Source: Clostridium sp. UBA4108 (GTDB lineage: Bacteria; Bacillota; Clostridia; Clostridiales; Clostridiaceae). From it: DNA of 53,006 nucleotides. The stretch is taken from NCBI GenBank assembly GCA_002381695.1, contig DFXM01000025.1, forward strand, positions 933 to 53,938, read 5' to 3'. The notes beneath the pieces are model-generated. The model was not told the origin of the DNA and made no database searches. It was given only the letters and a program-made list of their open reading frames with translations. How positions within the stretch are numbered: the stretch's first letter is position 1; the number at the start of each line of letters is the position of its first letter. Positions 1 through 8,156 of the stretch are shown piece after piece. The translations under genes were made by a program, and so were the position numbers.

Positions 1-35
1 CTGCAAATGGTATTCACAGCAATAATATAAAGTTC
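1..35 (-). repeat. Partial copy D of the interspersed repeat family
   Basis: Read on the minus strand, this segment ends in CCATTTGCAG preceded by a TATTATTG run and GAACT. The copy at the right end of the window (52960-53006) has the same order. The first ten bases of the window are the exact reverse complement of the last ten. The element is cut by the window edge, so its full length and flanks cannot be seen. Confidence 0.5.
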
Positions 36-135
36 AATTTAAATAATTTATAAAGTAAAATCCTATTTATATTATGTAGTTCCATTATTGAAATCTATAT
101 ATTAAAATAAATTTAATTATGAAAGGTAAAGAATA

Positions 136-1245
136 ATGAATTTTAAAGACTTAGGAATTAATGAAGATATAGTTAATATATTGAAAAACTCAGGTATTAT
201 TACACCCACACCTATTCAAGAAGAAAGTATTACCCTTATAAAAGAAGGAAGAGATGTTATAGCAGAAGCACAGACTGGTACTGGAAAAACCCTTGCATTT
301 TTGCTTCCTATTTTTGAAAATATATCCACGGATATAAACGCAGTTCAAGGCTTAATCATAACTCCTACAAGAGAATTAGCAATTCAAATAACTGAGGAAG
401 CTATGAAATTAAAAAAAGCTGTGGATATAAATATTTTAGCGGCCTATGGTGGAAAAGATATAGGTGCACAGTTAAAAAAATTAAAAGGCAACATTCACTT
501 AATCATCGCAACACCAGGTAGGCTTTTAGACCATATTGAGAGAAAAACAGTAGATCTTAAGAAGCTTAAGACCTTAGTATTAGATGAAGCAGATCAAATG
601 ATATTCATGGGATTTAAAAATGAAGTTGAGGCTATTATGAAGGAAACTTCTAAATCACGTCAAACTCTTTGTTTTTCAGCAACTATGGATTCTGGTGTTA
701 AGAAACTGGCCTATAGATACATGAAAGACCCTGTTGAAGTTATTGTAAAGAAAGAAACTGTTACGCTTAACACTATTAAACAGTTTGTAGTAGAAACTAC
801 GGATAGAAAAAAGCAAGATGCATTATGCAAAGTTCTTGAGGAAGATAATCCATTTATGGCAATTATATTTTGTAGAACTAAGAGAAGGGCTGATAATCTT
901 GAAGTAGCTTTATATCAGCGAGGATTCAAATGTGAAAAAATTCATAGTGATGTGATTCAGTCGAAGCGTGAACGAATAATGAAGGCCTTTAGAAATGCAG
1001 ATATCCAATATTTAATTGCTACAGATGTGGCTGGTAGAGGAATAGATGTTAGTGGAGTTACTCATATATACAATTATGATATTCCAGAAAACCCTAAAGA
1101 CTATATACATCGTATCGGTAGAACTGGAAGAGCTGGTGAAGAAGGATATACATGTGTATTTGTAGATCCAAAGAATGAGAAAACTCTAGAAGAAATAGAG
1201 AGTGTTATAAAGTTAAAGATACCTAGAAGAGAAGTTAATATATAA
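136..1245 (+). CDS. DEAD-box ATP-dependent RNA helicase (CshA/DeaD-like core)
   Basis: ATP-dependent RNA unwinding or remodelling enzyme, expected in the cytoplasm in ribosome assembly or mRNA turnover. All core motifs are visible: Q motif (PTPIQ, about 24-28), Walker A AQTGTGKT (45-52), PTRELAIQ, TPGRLLDH, DEAD (150-153), SAT, ATDVAGRGIDV and HRIGRTGRAG (from about 325). At 369 residues it is only the two RecA-like domains. The basic C-terminal extension of CshA or DbpA is absent, so its specificity cannot be inferred. A GAAAGG ribosome site lies nine bases before the ATG. It seems monocistronic; the next gene begins after a repeat-rich gap. Family call is secure, the precise subfamily is not. 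Confidence 0.93.
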   Translation: MNFKDLGINEDIVNILKNSGIITPTPIQEESITLIKEGRDVIAEAQTGTGKTLAFLLPIFENISTDINAVQGLIITPTRELAIQITEEAMKLKKAVDINILAAYGGKDIGAQLKKLKGNIHLIIATPGRLLDHIERKTVDLKKLKTLVLDEADQMIFMGFKNEVEAIMKETSKSRQTLCFSATMDSGVKKLAYRYMKDPVEVIVKKETVTLNTIKQFVVETTDRKKQDALCKVLEEDNPFMAIIFCRTKRRADNLEVALYQRGFKCEKIHSDVIQSKRERIMKAFRNADIQYLIATDVAGRGIDVSGVTHIYNYDIPENPKDYIHRIGRTGRAGEEGYTCVFVDPKNEKTLEEIESVIKLKIPRREVNI

Positions 1246-1314
1246 AATGAAGATTGAATTCTAGTACACCTACTTATGTATAATCATATAATACAATAGG
1301 ACTCTAGGAAAAGA

Positions 1315-1392
1315 GTTGAAATTTAAACATTTATACAACATAGTTGAGGTTTAAACAGAAACCATCTCTAAGTTGAAGTTTAAACCTCAACT
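1315..1392. repeat. Three TTTAAAC iterons with a nested 15-bp inverted repeat
   Basis: Three near-identical 14-base units of the form GTTGARRTTTAAAC start at 1315, 1343 and 1372, so they are 28-29 bases apart. The second unit also pairs perfectly with 1378-1392: AGTTGAGGTTTAAAC at 1342-1356 is the exact reverse complement of 1378-1392. The array sits directly upstream of the short satD gene (start 1433), so it could be a regulator-binding array or an RNA hairpin in its leader. Candidate -10 hexamers TATAAT lie at 1279 and 1287, with no good -35 visible. Confidence 0.6.
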
Positions 1393-1432
1393 CTTAGATG
1401 TCTATTGAGAATTGATTATTGTAGGAGGAGTT

Positions 1433-1819
1433 ATGAATTATATTACTCTAATATTCGATATTAAAGATTCACATAAGTTGCTCAACAGAAATCAGGTACA
1501 AGAAATTTTAATAGAAGCACTTAAAAGATGTAATGAGGAATTTAAAGATATAATTGTGTCTCCCTTTTTAATAACTGTTGGTGATGAGTGGCAAGGGTTA
1601 TTAAAAGAAGATGCTGAATATATAAAAATTATAGAATTCTTTCGCACAAAGCTACCTTCTTATATTAATTTTTATATAGGTATAGGGATAGGTGATGTAT
1701 CAGTCTATAATTTTGAATTAACCGTAAATCAATTAGATGGACCTAGTTTTTACCTTGCACGAAAGGCAATAAAATATGCTAAGAAGAATAATTGTTCTAT
1801 GGTTATTTTAGTTAGTTAA
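1433..1819 (+). CDS. Short SatD-family protein (128 residues, no HTH)
   Basis: Homologous to the N-terminal half of the SatD-HTH protein encoded at 2743-3525. Shared landmarks, in order: an N-terminal D in IFDIKDS, VGDEWQG, GIGIGDV and LDGPSFYLAR. The start is the ATG at 1433, chosen because GGAGGAG lies two bases before it; an upstream TTG at 1412 has no ribosome site. The protein stops after about 128 residues and lacks the helix-turn-helix tail of its paralogue. It may be a genuine stand-alone domain or a shortened copy. The function of the SatD family is not established. The motif order resembles class III nucleotidyl cyclases (metal Asp, GD loop, GIGxG, final AR), which is inference only. 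Confidence 0.75.
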   Translation: MNYITLIFDIKDSHKLLNRNQVQEILIEALKRCNEEFKDIIVSPFLITVGDEWQGLLKEDAEYIKIIEFFRTKLPSYINFYIGIGIGDVSVYNFELTVNQLDGPSFYLARKAIKYAKKNNCSMVILVS

Positions 1820-1874
1820 GTCTTATAAATAAAAAGTGAAATTTATATGAAATATTTGGGGAGATATGATTTAA

Positions 1875-2753
1875 TCATATAAATAGACTTCTAATTATTA
1901 CACCCCCTAGTATTGCTGCTATGAAGCTTAAAAAAGTACCTATAATAAAATATTCTGCAAAATTATCATTTGATAGCTTTTTAAGACGTGCCACTGATTT
2001 TGTAGTTAGTACAAAACCAATCATTGCAGGATAATTCATGATAATACTAGATATAATAAAGATTCTTTCAAGGACTCCTATTATAAATCCACCATTCTTT
2101 GCTTCTAAGGGAGTAGCAAAAAGTGCCTTTCCAGACCTATCCACAATCATATTTTTATTATAATCTGATATATATAAAAGATTTTCATCGCTGGTAATAT
2201 GCCTAACTAATAGTCTTATAAATATCCCTACTGCCCAAGTAGTGATAAAAAATACTATTAATACTATTAGGAGCTTCTCTATAAAATAAAGTTCTTTAGG
2301 ATAATTTGAAAATTTATATTTAAGTGTATTAATTATAACTATAGTATTGAATTTAAAGGTAACTAATAGTATTGCCAGTAAATGAAATAGCTGATCTAAT
2401 AGAAATATCCATAGATTGTCCTTGTATCTTTCCTTATATAAATATACTAAAGATTTTCCTTCATCAATAATAAAATGGAGTATTGAAATAACTATGAGCT
2501 GGCTTATGGAAAAATGAATAGCTTGTCCTTCAAGCATGTTTATGAAAAATATTATCATATAAATTCCAATGAAATGAGTTAATGCATGTACTCCATTACC
2601 TTTTAAAGTTTTAATTATAGTACCTTTAATAATAGAGTTTTTCTTATTAGAGGCATGTTTAGGAAATCTATTAATTAATATCCACTTATCTTGAAAAACA
2701 AAATCAAAAATAACATGGCTTAATAAAGCTATTAAGAATAATTTAAACTCCAT
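1875..2753 (-). CDS. DUF3307 family integral membrane protein
   Basis: 292-residue multi-pass membrane protein of the DUF3307 type. The N-terminal segment LLSHVIFDFVFQDKW carries the histidine/aspartate-rich first helix typical of that family, and HALTHF and HFIIDEGK add further conserved His/Asp positions within membrane segments. About seven hydrophobic stretches are visible. The start at 2753 follows AAGGGAG with seven bases of spacing and overlaps the end of the upstream satD gene by 11 bases, so the two are translationally coupled. SatD and DUF3307 are recurrent neighbours in Firmicutes, as known from family context. Biochemical role unknown; a membrane partner for SatD is the natural inference. 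Confidence 0.8.
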   Translation of the reverse strand: MEFKLFLIALLSHVIFDFVFQDKWILINRFPKHASNKKNSIIKGTIIKTLKGNGVHALTHFIGIYMIIFFINMLEGQAIHFSISQLIVISILHFIIDEGKSLVYLYKERYKDNLWIFLLDQLFHLLAILLVTFKFNTIVIINTLKYKFSNYPKELYFIEKLLIVLIVFFITTWAVGIFIRLLVRHITSDENLLYISDYNKNMIVDRSGKALFATPLEAKNGGFIIGVLERIFIISSIIMNYPAMIGFVLTTKSVARLKKLSNDNFAEYFIIGTFLSFIAAILGGVIIRSLFI

Positions 2754-3525
2754 AACTTTGCTCCCTTAATGTTAGTGAATATGTTCTAAGTAATTCCCTT
2801 ATAATTTTCACATTATGAATAGTTAAAAAATAGTTTGAAGCTGTTAACTTATGAGATATGCTAGATTTTGAGAATTTTGGATGTGTGTTTTCAATTTCCT
2901 TATAAGAACCCAGCCTTTCATAAAGAGAAATTATTTCTCTTTGCTTCTCAGTAAATTTGCTTTCTATGATTTCATTGTTTTGTATTAGAGTATTAATTAC
3001 ATCTAACATACTGAACTCAGAGGTGGTAGTAACTGCAACTTCTTCTAATCCTACTTCATTTATTGAAGTGTTAAAGGATGAAGTTAATTCAGGTATATCT
3101 ATATGGGTTCCCTTTAATACTACTCTGCAATCCTTTGTGTGAATTTCTTTACTATGAAATCTATTATTAGTTTTAGCTGAATTTATAGCCTCTCTTGCAT
3201 AGATAAAAGCACTTCCATCCATTTCTCTTGTATCCATAGATTCAGCGGTACTTATGGTTCCAACTCCTATGCCACAATAGCATTTAACTTTTCTAGCATG
3301 AAGAAATCTATTTATTTCTATAAACAGGTTATAGCTTTCTTCAACAACTTTTAAAACTATCTGCCATTCATCGCCTAAAGTAAAAGTAATAGGTGCAATC
3401 AATATATTTTTATATTTATCATCTAATTCTTTGAAGTATTTTTTTAGTTCATGTTGAAATTCTATTCTGTTTTCAATTTTTCTAGAGTTTACTATATCCA
3501 TATTTATTACACTATAAATATTCAT
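2743..3525 (-). CDS. SatD family protein with C-terminal helix-turn-helix
   Basis: 260 residues. The N-terminal SatD domain (about 1-135) has INMDIVNSRK, LGDEWQIVL, GIGVGTIS and MDGSAFIYAREAI. The C-terminal part (about 185-245) reads as a sigma-70 region-4/LuxR-like helix-turn-helix: TEKQREIISLYERLGSYKEI followed by a recognition helix ending SSISHKL. This suggests a DNA-binding regulator with a sensory or catalytic N-terminal domain. GGGAGG sits nine bases before the ATG. It overlaps the DUF3307 gene by 11 bases and is the first gene of that pair. A perfect 22-bp palindrome overlaps the -35 of its promoter, so autoregulation is plausible. The exact function of SatD is not known. Confidence 0.8.
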   Translation of the reverse strand: MNIYSVINMDIVNSRKIENRIEFQHELKKYFKELDDKYKNILIAPITFTLGDEWQIVLKVVEESYNLFIEINRFLHARKVKCYCGIGVGTISTAESMDTREMDGSAFIYAREAINSAKTNNRFHSKEIHTKDCRVVLKGTHIDIPELTSSFNTSINEVGLEEVAVTTTSEFSMLDVINTLIQNNEIIESKFTEKQREIISLYERLGSYKEIENTHPKFSKSSISHKLTASNYFLTIHNVKIIRELLRTYSLTLREQSYGV

Positions 3526-3589
3526 CTTTAGTTACCTCCCTTCCTTTAATTGTAGTATAATCCATATTTTATATTATATTATATTATTA

Positions 3590-3632
3590 ATTATATCTTA
3601 TCACCTACTGTTTAAACAATACATTGTTTAAA
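3590..3632 (-). promoter_or_regulatory. satD-DUF3307 promoter with a 22-bp palindromic operator
   Basis: On the minus strand a -10 TATAAT (3590-3595) is preceded, 18 bases upstream, by TTGTTT (3614-3619). The -35 lies inside a perfect palindrome at 3611-3632, TTTAAACAAT-AC-ATTGTTTAAA on the plus strand. The placement suits a repressor that blocks RNA polymerase. The TTTAAAC half-site also occurs three times upstream of the other satD gene. The rest of the gap 3526-3858 shows no convincing coding sequence. Confidence 0.6.
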
Positions 3633-3814
3633 TTATTGACTTTTATTTAAGTTTTAACTCTACTATTGGTTAGATATTATTAAAGTCTAAAATAAAATCA
3701 CTTTGAAAATTAAGTGTAATTATCTTCATAGTAGTTTCCTCAATGGTTATATAATTTGTCTCTTACGCTCTAGTATATTATATAACAATAAAATTAATAT
3801 TATGTACAATAAAT

Positions 3815-3854
3815 AACAAACCGCACACTATAAGAATTCAGTGTACGGCTTGTT
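3815..3854 (-). terminator. Intrinsic terminator after the BFD-like gene
   Basis: A 15-base stem (3815-3829 with 3840-3854, 13 of 15 Watson-Crick, the other two G-U) encloses a ten-base loop. It begins five bases after the stop codon of the BFD-like gene, and a weak T-rich tail follows on the minus strand. Confidence 0.65.
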
Positions 3855-3858
3855 AAAA

Positions 3859-4032
3859 TTATTTATTATCTTCTATTAATTTTTCAATTTTTGATTTACA
3901 TCTACCACCATGACAGCCACCATTAGTTGCACCTGTTTTCTCTTTTATAACTTCAATAGTATTTGCTCCGTCTTTTATTGCAGTTACTATTTGCTCTTCT
4001 GTAACACCTTTACAAAGACATACATTTGACAT
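3859..4032 (-). CDS. BFD-like [2Fe-2S]-binding small protein (57 residues)
   Basis: A small protein read directly from the minus strand, beginning MSNVCLCKGVTEEQI and ending KSKIEKLIEDNK. Cysteines at 5, 7, 40 and 45 form the C-x-C...C-x4-C pattern (NVCLC and GCHGGRC) of bacterioferritin-associated-ferredoxin-like [2Fe-2S] domains. In larger proteins this domain shuttles electrons; free-standing copies are common in Clostridia. AAGGAAG lies eight bases before the ATG at 4032. It lies just downstream of a 4Fe-4S ferredoxin on the same strand (gap 58 bases) and may be co-transcribed with it. Its electron partner is not evident here. Confidence 0.8.
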   Translation of the reverse strand: MSNVCLCKGVTEEQIVTAIKDGANTIEVIKEKTGATNGGCHGGRCKSKIEKLIEDNK

Positions 4033-4090
4033 AACGTCATCTTCCTTTCTTATAAGAACACTATGATTTGTTAGTATTTATTTAAATATA

Positions 4091-4273
4091 CTATTCCTCT
4101 ATGGATATTGCTTGCACAGGACACATATCACAAGCTTCTCTTACATCAGCTTCTGATCCTGAAGGTACATCCCCTGCCACAGCTACTCCTGTATCAAGAG
4201 AAAAGACTTCTGAACATATCCCTTCACATAATCCGCAAGATATACAAACATTTTCATCAACATGCGCTTTCAT
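4091..4273 (-). CDS. Mono-cluster 4Fe-4S ferredoxin
   Basis: A 60-residue acidic electron carrier. Cysteines occur at 10, 13, 16, 20, 48 and 51. C10-x2-C13-x2-C16 plus C51-P fit the single-cluster Desulfovibrio-type ferredoxin, with C20 and C48 left to form a disulfide or stay free. The second CxxCxxC cluster of the usual clostridial 2x[4Fe-4S] ferredoxin is missing. GAGGAGG stands before the ATG. The gene points the same way as the BFD-like gene just downstream, suggesting a small redox operon. Confidence 0.9.
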   Translation of the reverse strand: MKAHVDENVCISCGLCEGICSEVFSLDTGVAVAGDVPSGSEADVREACDMCPVQAISIEE

Positions 4274-4404
4274 TTTAAATTCCTCCTCATTGGTTTTAAA
4301 TCTTTATCATATTCTCATTAACAATATGATAATATTATTAACGAATAATTACTATTTGTCAATAATGTATATCGTATTTTATGAAGGGAATTTTACCCAA
4401 TAAA

Positions 4405-4459
4405 AATCTACATATGAGTACTCTTTAAGAATATTCTTAAGAGTACTCATATGTAGATT
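4405..4459 (-). terminator. Long palindromic terminator after the DUF255 gene
   Basis: Almost the whole 55-base segment is one palindrome: 19-base arms (4405-4423, 4441-4459) pair perfectly and the inner 17 bases continue the symmetry with one extra base. On the minus strand it is followed by TTTTT, so it ends the 4477-6519 transcript. On the plus strand no T-run follows. Confidence 0.8.
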
Positions 4460-4476
4460 GAAGTCAAAGTTAAATA

Positions 4477-6519
4477 CTATTTATTTAAAAGTTTTTTAAG
4501 TTTATTAATATCATTAAAAGGTGCTAAGCAAGCATTATTTTCACATAAATAATAAGTAGATTCTCCCTTCTCTAAGTCATATTCTGCTATAGAAGGAATA
4601 AGGTCCTTCATCTCATTTTTATTTTCATTATTAATAATTAAGGTAGTTAAATTAAATTGATTCACTTCCTTAAGAGTATCCTTGACTACTTCTAAATCAG
4701 AAGTATCCTTAATAACACCTATTAGTTTTTGTGATGGAGCCAGAATAAATGTGGCAGCTATTAGATAGAAGGAATAATTTACAGCACCTCCATATAGTCT
4801 GCTAGATATGAATTTAAGCTGTTCATTTGCCAGCTCCTCTAAGTCAATGTCTCCAGTTAATTTTGCAAGCCTCAATAAATTATAAGCAGCTACAGAGTTT
4901 CCAGAAGGAAGTGCGCCATCAAACAATTCCTTTGGTCTAGCAATAAGTTTTTCTCCATCTTCTCCATAAAGGAAAAATCCATGATTCTCCTTATCCCAGA
5001 AGAGCCTAATCATATCATTATTTAACTTTATTGCACGCTTTAAATAATCAATATTGAAAGTGCTTTCATAAAGTTCTATTAATCCTAGGCATAGATAGGT
5101 GTAATCTTCTAAGTATCCTGGATAGGAAGCATCACCATCTCGATATCTTGCCAATAGTCTTCCATCTTCATTTACTAAATTATTGAAGATAAATTCTACA
5201 GCTTTGTTACCTTCTTGTAAATATTTTTCATCTCCTAGGATACTATATGCCTTTCCAAGAGCAGCTATCATAAGACCATTCCAAGAAGTCAATACTTTAT
5301 CATCCTTATGAAGCTTCGTTCTATGATTTCTATAATTCAAAAGTATTTTACAAAGCTTTTCTATTTCAGGATTAGCTATATTGAAATTCTTATTATCTAT
5401 AAGATTTGGTATGTTTTTACCTTCGAAGTTTCCACCTGGAGTTATGTGGAAATACTCATTAAAGTATACTCCATTCTCCTCACCTAAAATTTCTATAATT
5501 TCTACAGGGTTGAAAACATAAAATTTACCCTCTTCTCCCTCACTATCAGCATCCTCTGCTGAATAAAATCCACCTTCAACACTTTTAAGTTCTCTAAGAA
5601 CATATTCTAAAGTTTTTATTGCTACACTTTTATACAATTCCTTTCCAGTGACTTGAAATGCTTCTAAATATGCTATGATCAATAATGCATTATCATAAAG
5701 CATTTTCTCGAAATGTGGCACTAACCATTTTTCATCTGTGGAATATCTAGAGAATCCAAAACCAATATGATCAAAAAGTCCACCAACATACATGGATTTT
5801 AGTGTGGTTTCCACCATATCCAAGGCATACTTTTCTCCTGTCATCTTATAATATCTAAGTAGGAACATAAGCTTATGAGGAGTTGGAAATTTAGGAACTT
5901 TACCAAAGCCACCATATTTAGAATCAAAATTATCTTTAAGAAGATTATATCCTTCCTCTAAGATACTTTGACTTACACTTCTATCTGTAGCTTCATTTCC
6001 ATAATATTTTTCTAATTCTCCAGCTATGTTTTCACTAGAACTAATTAAATTTTCTCTATTATTTTCCCACTCTCTAACAACCGCATTTAATATATCTATA
6101 AGACCTGGCATATTATATCTTGAGCGCTTGGGGAAATAAGTTCCCGCATAGAAAGGTTTCTGATCTGGAGTCATAATTATAGTTAGAGGCCATCCTCCAC
6201 TTCCAGTTAAACTCTGACATACTGTCATATATACACTATCTACATCAGGTCTTTCTTCTCTATCAACTTTTATAGATATAAAATGCTCATTCATGAAATT
6301 ACCAACTTCTTCATCCTCAAAGGATTCCTTCTCCATCACATGACACCAATGACATGTTGAATAACCTATACTTAGAAATATGGGCTTATCTTCTTTTGCA
6401 GCTTTCTCAAAGGATTCTGCAGACCATGGAAACCAATCTACTGGGTTATGTGCATGCTGTAATAGGTACGGTGATTTTTCATGTATCAATCTATTGGGCA
6501 CTTTGTTTGAGTTAGTCAT
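4477..6519 (-). CDS. DUF255 thioredoxin-fold protein (YyaL/SSP411 family)
   Basis: A 680-residue two-domain protein. The N-terminal thioredoxin-like domain has the family signature HNPVDWFPW and the redox motif CHWCHVM (CxxC, around residue 60). A long alpha/alpha-toroid of the glycosidase/epimerase type follows (GGFGKVPKFPTPHKL, LTSWNGLMIAAL, ALPSGNSVAAYNLLRLA). The family is widespread, and its substrate is unresolved. The start is the ATG at 6519 because GGGGAG lies seven bases before it; the earlier ATG at 6537 overlaps that ribosome site. It is transcribed alone, between two terminators. Family assignment is firm; function is not. Confidence 0.88.
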   Translation of the reverse strand: MTNSNKVPNRLIHEKSPYLLQHAHNPVDWFPWSAESFEKAAKEDKPIFLSIGYSTCHWCHVMEKESFEDEEVGNFMNEHFISIKVDREERPDVDSVYMTVCQSLTGSGGWPLTIIMTPDQKPFYAGTYFPKRSRYNMPGLIDILNAVVREWENNRENLISSSENIAGELEKYYGNEATDRSVSQSILEEGYNLLKDNFDSKYGGFGKVPKFPTPHKLMFLLRYYKMTGEKYALDMVETTLKSMYVGGLFDHIGFGFSRYSTDEKWLVPHFEKMLYDNALLIIAYLEAFQVTGKELYKSVAIKTLEYVLRELKSVEGGFYSAEDADSEGEEGKFYVFNPVEIIEILGEENGVYFNEYFHITPGGNFEGKNIPNLIDNKNFNIANPEIEKLCKILLNYRNHRTKLHKDDKVLTSWNGLMIAALGKAYSILGDEKYLQEGNKAVEFIFNNLVNEDGRLLARYRDGDASYPGYLEDYTYLCLGLIELYESTFNIDYLKRAIKLNNDMIRLFWDKENHGFFLYGEDGEKLIARPKELFDGALPSGNSVAAYNLLRLAKLTGDIDLEELANEQLKFISSRLYGGAVNYSFYLIAATFILAPSQKLIGVIKDTSDLEVVKDTLKEVNQFNLTTLIINNENKNEMKDLIPSIAEYDLEKGESTYYLCENNACLAPFNDINKLKKLLNK

Positions 6520-6563
6520 TTTATCACTCCCCTTCATAAGTATAATAATTTAGTATACCCTAA

Positions 6564-6607
6564 AAAATGAAGGATACTACTTTTATATTAGCAGTATCCT
6601 TCATTTT
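6564..6607 (-). terminator. Intrinsic terminator after the alpha/beta hydrolase gene
   Basis: AAAATGAAGGATACT (6564-6578) pairs with 6593-6607 around a 14-base loop. The stem starts three bases beyond the hydrolase stop codon, and a T-run follows on the minus strand. Confidence 0.85.
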
Positions 6608-6609
6608 AC

Positions 6610-7995
6610 CTAATTCAAACTTCCACCCTCATATACTTCTTCCGAAGAAAATTTTCCTTCTCCCTTTAATGTGTCATCAAAAAAATCCAAGATCAGACTG
6701 TTTTCAAGCTCAATACTCTCTTTAGTATTCACCTCTGCTTCCTCTCCATTTAGCAGATTAGCGAGAAATGGGGATACTATGGAAAGATCTGTGAGAGTCA
6801 GGTGCTTCGCTCCCTTTAGATATACATCATAGACTTCCGTACATATTTGATTAGATATTTTATTGCCTGCATAGACTCCTGTATTGGTGCCGTCCTTAAG
6901 TTGTACCCATACCTGATCGGAGTAAATATTTAAAATAGGTGTATCATATTGTTCTTTGGTCGCAATAAATTCATCTATATTCGAATCATAAACCATTTCA
7001 CCAAAATATGGACCATCAACATTGATGACTGCACCCACGTCCTTTCGCTCTCTTCCTATCTGTACACTTGCGGCTGCTCCCATAGAATGTCCAAATACAC
7101 CTATTTTGTAGCAATCTATGAGTTGGTACAGCTCCATTGTGTCAGATTGTTGTGACTGTGTTATGTTTGTTTCATCTGCTTCAGAAGCATTTTTATGATC
7201 TGCTTGTGCCACATATTGCAATATGGTGTCAATTGTGAAATTGATATCATCGGTACGGATTTTCATCCATTTTTGTATTAAGTCATAGGTCTTCGCTTTG
7301 GTATAGTAAGCATCTATGTTGGAATAGGTGACTTCATTCATATATGCCTTATCAACTAATACCACCTGTCCATCTTCTGATTTTGTATAGAAAGAATGTC
7401 CCGGATGATCAATAGAGCAAACCACATAACCATGACTGGCTAACTCTTCATATGAAGAAATGTTGCTATTCTTAATACCAAAAGCTCCGTGTGAAAAAAC
7501 GGCTAGAGGATATTTTCCATCCGTATTCTTTGGATACCAGAAACCTACATTTACCTGTCTTTTGCTGCCAGTATAATAATCTGTTATGGTATCACTGGTA
7601 TACGTATATTGCACAGTGGCAACGTCATATTTTCCTGTTCGCTGTGGTGCTTCATATTGTGGGAAAAGAAATGCAGGGATGAGTACAATTGCATAAACTA
7701 GAATCATACCGATTGCTTTAAAAACAACACTTCTTTTACGAAATTGTTTTGTATTTTTCTTTATTGAAATTAGAACGTATACTCCTCTTACGGCAAGTAC
7801 TAATAATAATGACCCTAGTAAATACCAACGCATGCCCCACTTTAAAATTTCCAGGATACAAAGCATCATAAAAATTCCCAACTCCAGCAGGCGTGAATAG
7901 CTTTTAACTTTAAGGTGTGTAGAAACTGTATAGATACAATAAGATGCAAATACAATTTCAAATACTACTAATAAACTTAAAATAATACTAGTCAT
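6610..7995 (-). CDS. Membrane-anchored alpha/beta hydrolase
   Basis: 461 residues. Three to four hydrophobic segments fill the first ~110 residues. An alpha/beta-hydrolase domain follows, resembling PAF-acetylhydrolase/dienelactone-hydrolase-like proteins: oxyanion region FSHGAFG, nucleophile elbow GHSMGAA (catalytic Ser), VINVDGPYFG, and a late histidine in GAKHLTLTDL. It probably acts on an ester or lipid at the membrane or outside. The start at 7995 is preceded by GAGGGGG at five bases; the upstream ORF extension has no such site. The DNA looks richer in G and C than its neighbours (by eye, not counted), which hints at acquisition. Substrate unknown. Confidence 0.8.
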   Translation of the reverse strand: MTSIILSLLVVFEIVFASYCIYTVSTHLKVKSYSRLLELGIFMMLCILEILKWGMRWYLLGSLLLVLAVRGVYVLISIKKNTKQFRKRSVVFKAIGMILVYAIVLIPAFLFPQYEAPQRTGKYDVATVQYTYTSDTITDYYTGSKRQVNVGFWYPKNTDGKYPLAVFSHGAFGIKNSNISSYEELASHGYVVCSIDHPGHSFYTKSEDGQVVLVDKAYMNEVTYSNIDAYYTKAKTYDLIQKWMKIRTDDINFTIDTILQYVAQADHKNASEADETNITQSQQSDTMELYQLIDCYKIGVFGHSMGAAASVQIGRERKDVGAVINVDGPYFGEMVYDSNIDEFIATKEQYDTPILNIYSDQVWVQLKDGTNTGVYAGNKISNQICTEVYDVYLKGAKHLTLTDLSIVSPFLANLLNGEEAEVNTKESIELENSLILDFFDDTLKGEGKFSSEEVYEGGSLN

Positions 7996-8111
7996 AAATT
8001 CCCCCTCTATTTCTTTTACTTTTAAATTCTCTATACATAAGGTAACACACACTAAATAATACGTAAATAGAGGCAAAAGTATGTTGCCATCATAGATTAG
8101 TAAGTGGTATA

Positions 8112-8147
8112 AAAATAGCGGTAAGTTGTAAAACCTACCGCTATTTT
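8112..8147 (-). terminator. Intrinsic terminator after the LytTR-DUF3021 gene
   Basis: AAAATAGCGGTA (8112-8123) pairs perfectly with 8136-8147 around a 12-base loop, followed by a T-run on the minus strand. It separates the LytTR gene from the hydrolase gene, so the two are probably separate transcripts. Confidence 0.88.
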
Positions 8148-8156
8148 ATGCTATAA

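Noticed and set aside
73..86. Possible further repeat copy (GGAACTACATAAT on the minus strand)
   Set aside because: Only about a dozen bases match the family core, with no conserved flanks.
1875..3525. SatD-DUF3307 pair as a restriction or toxin-antitoxin system
   Set aside because: No nuclease, methyltransferase or toxin motif. Sizes and membrane content do not fit known modules.
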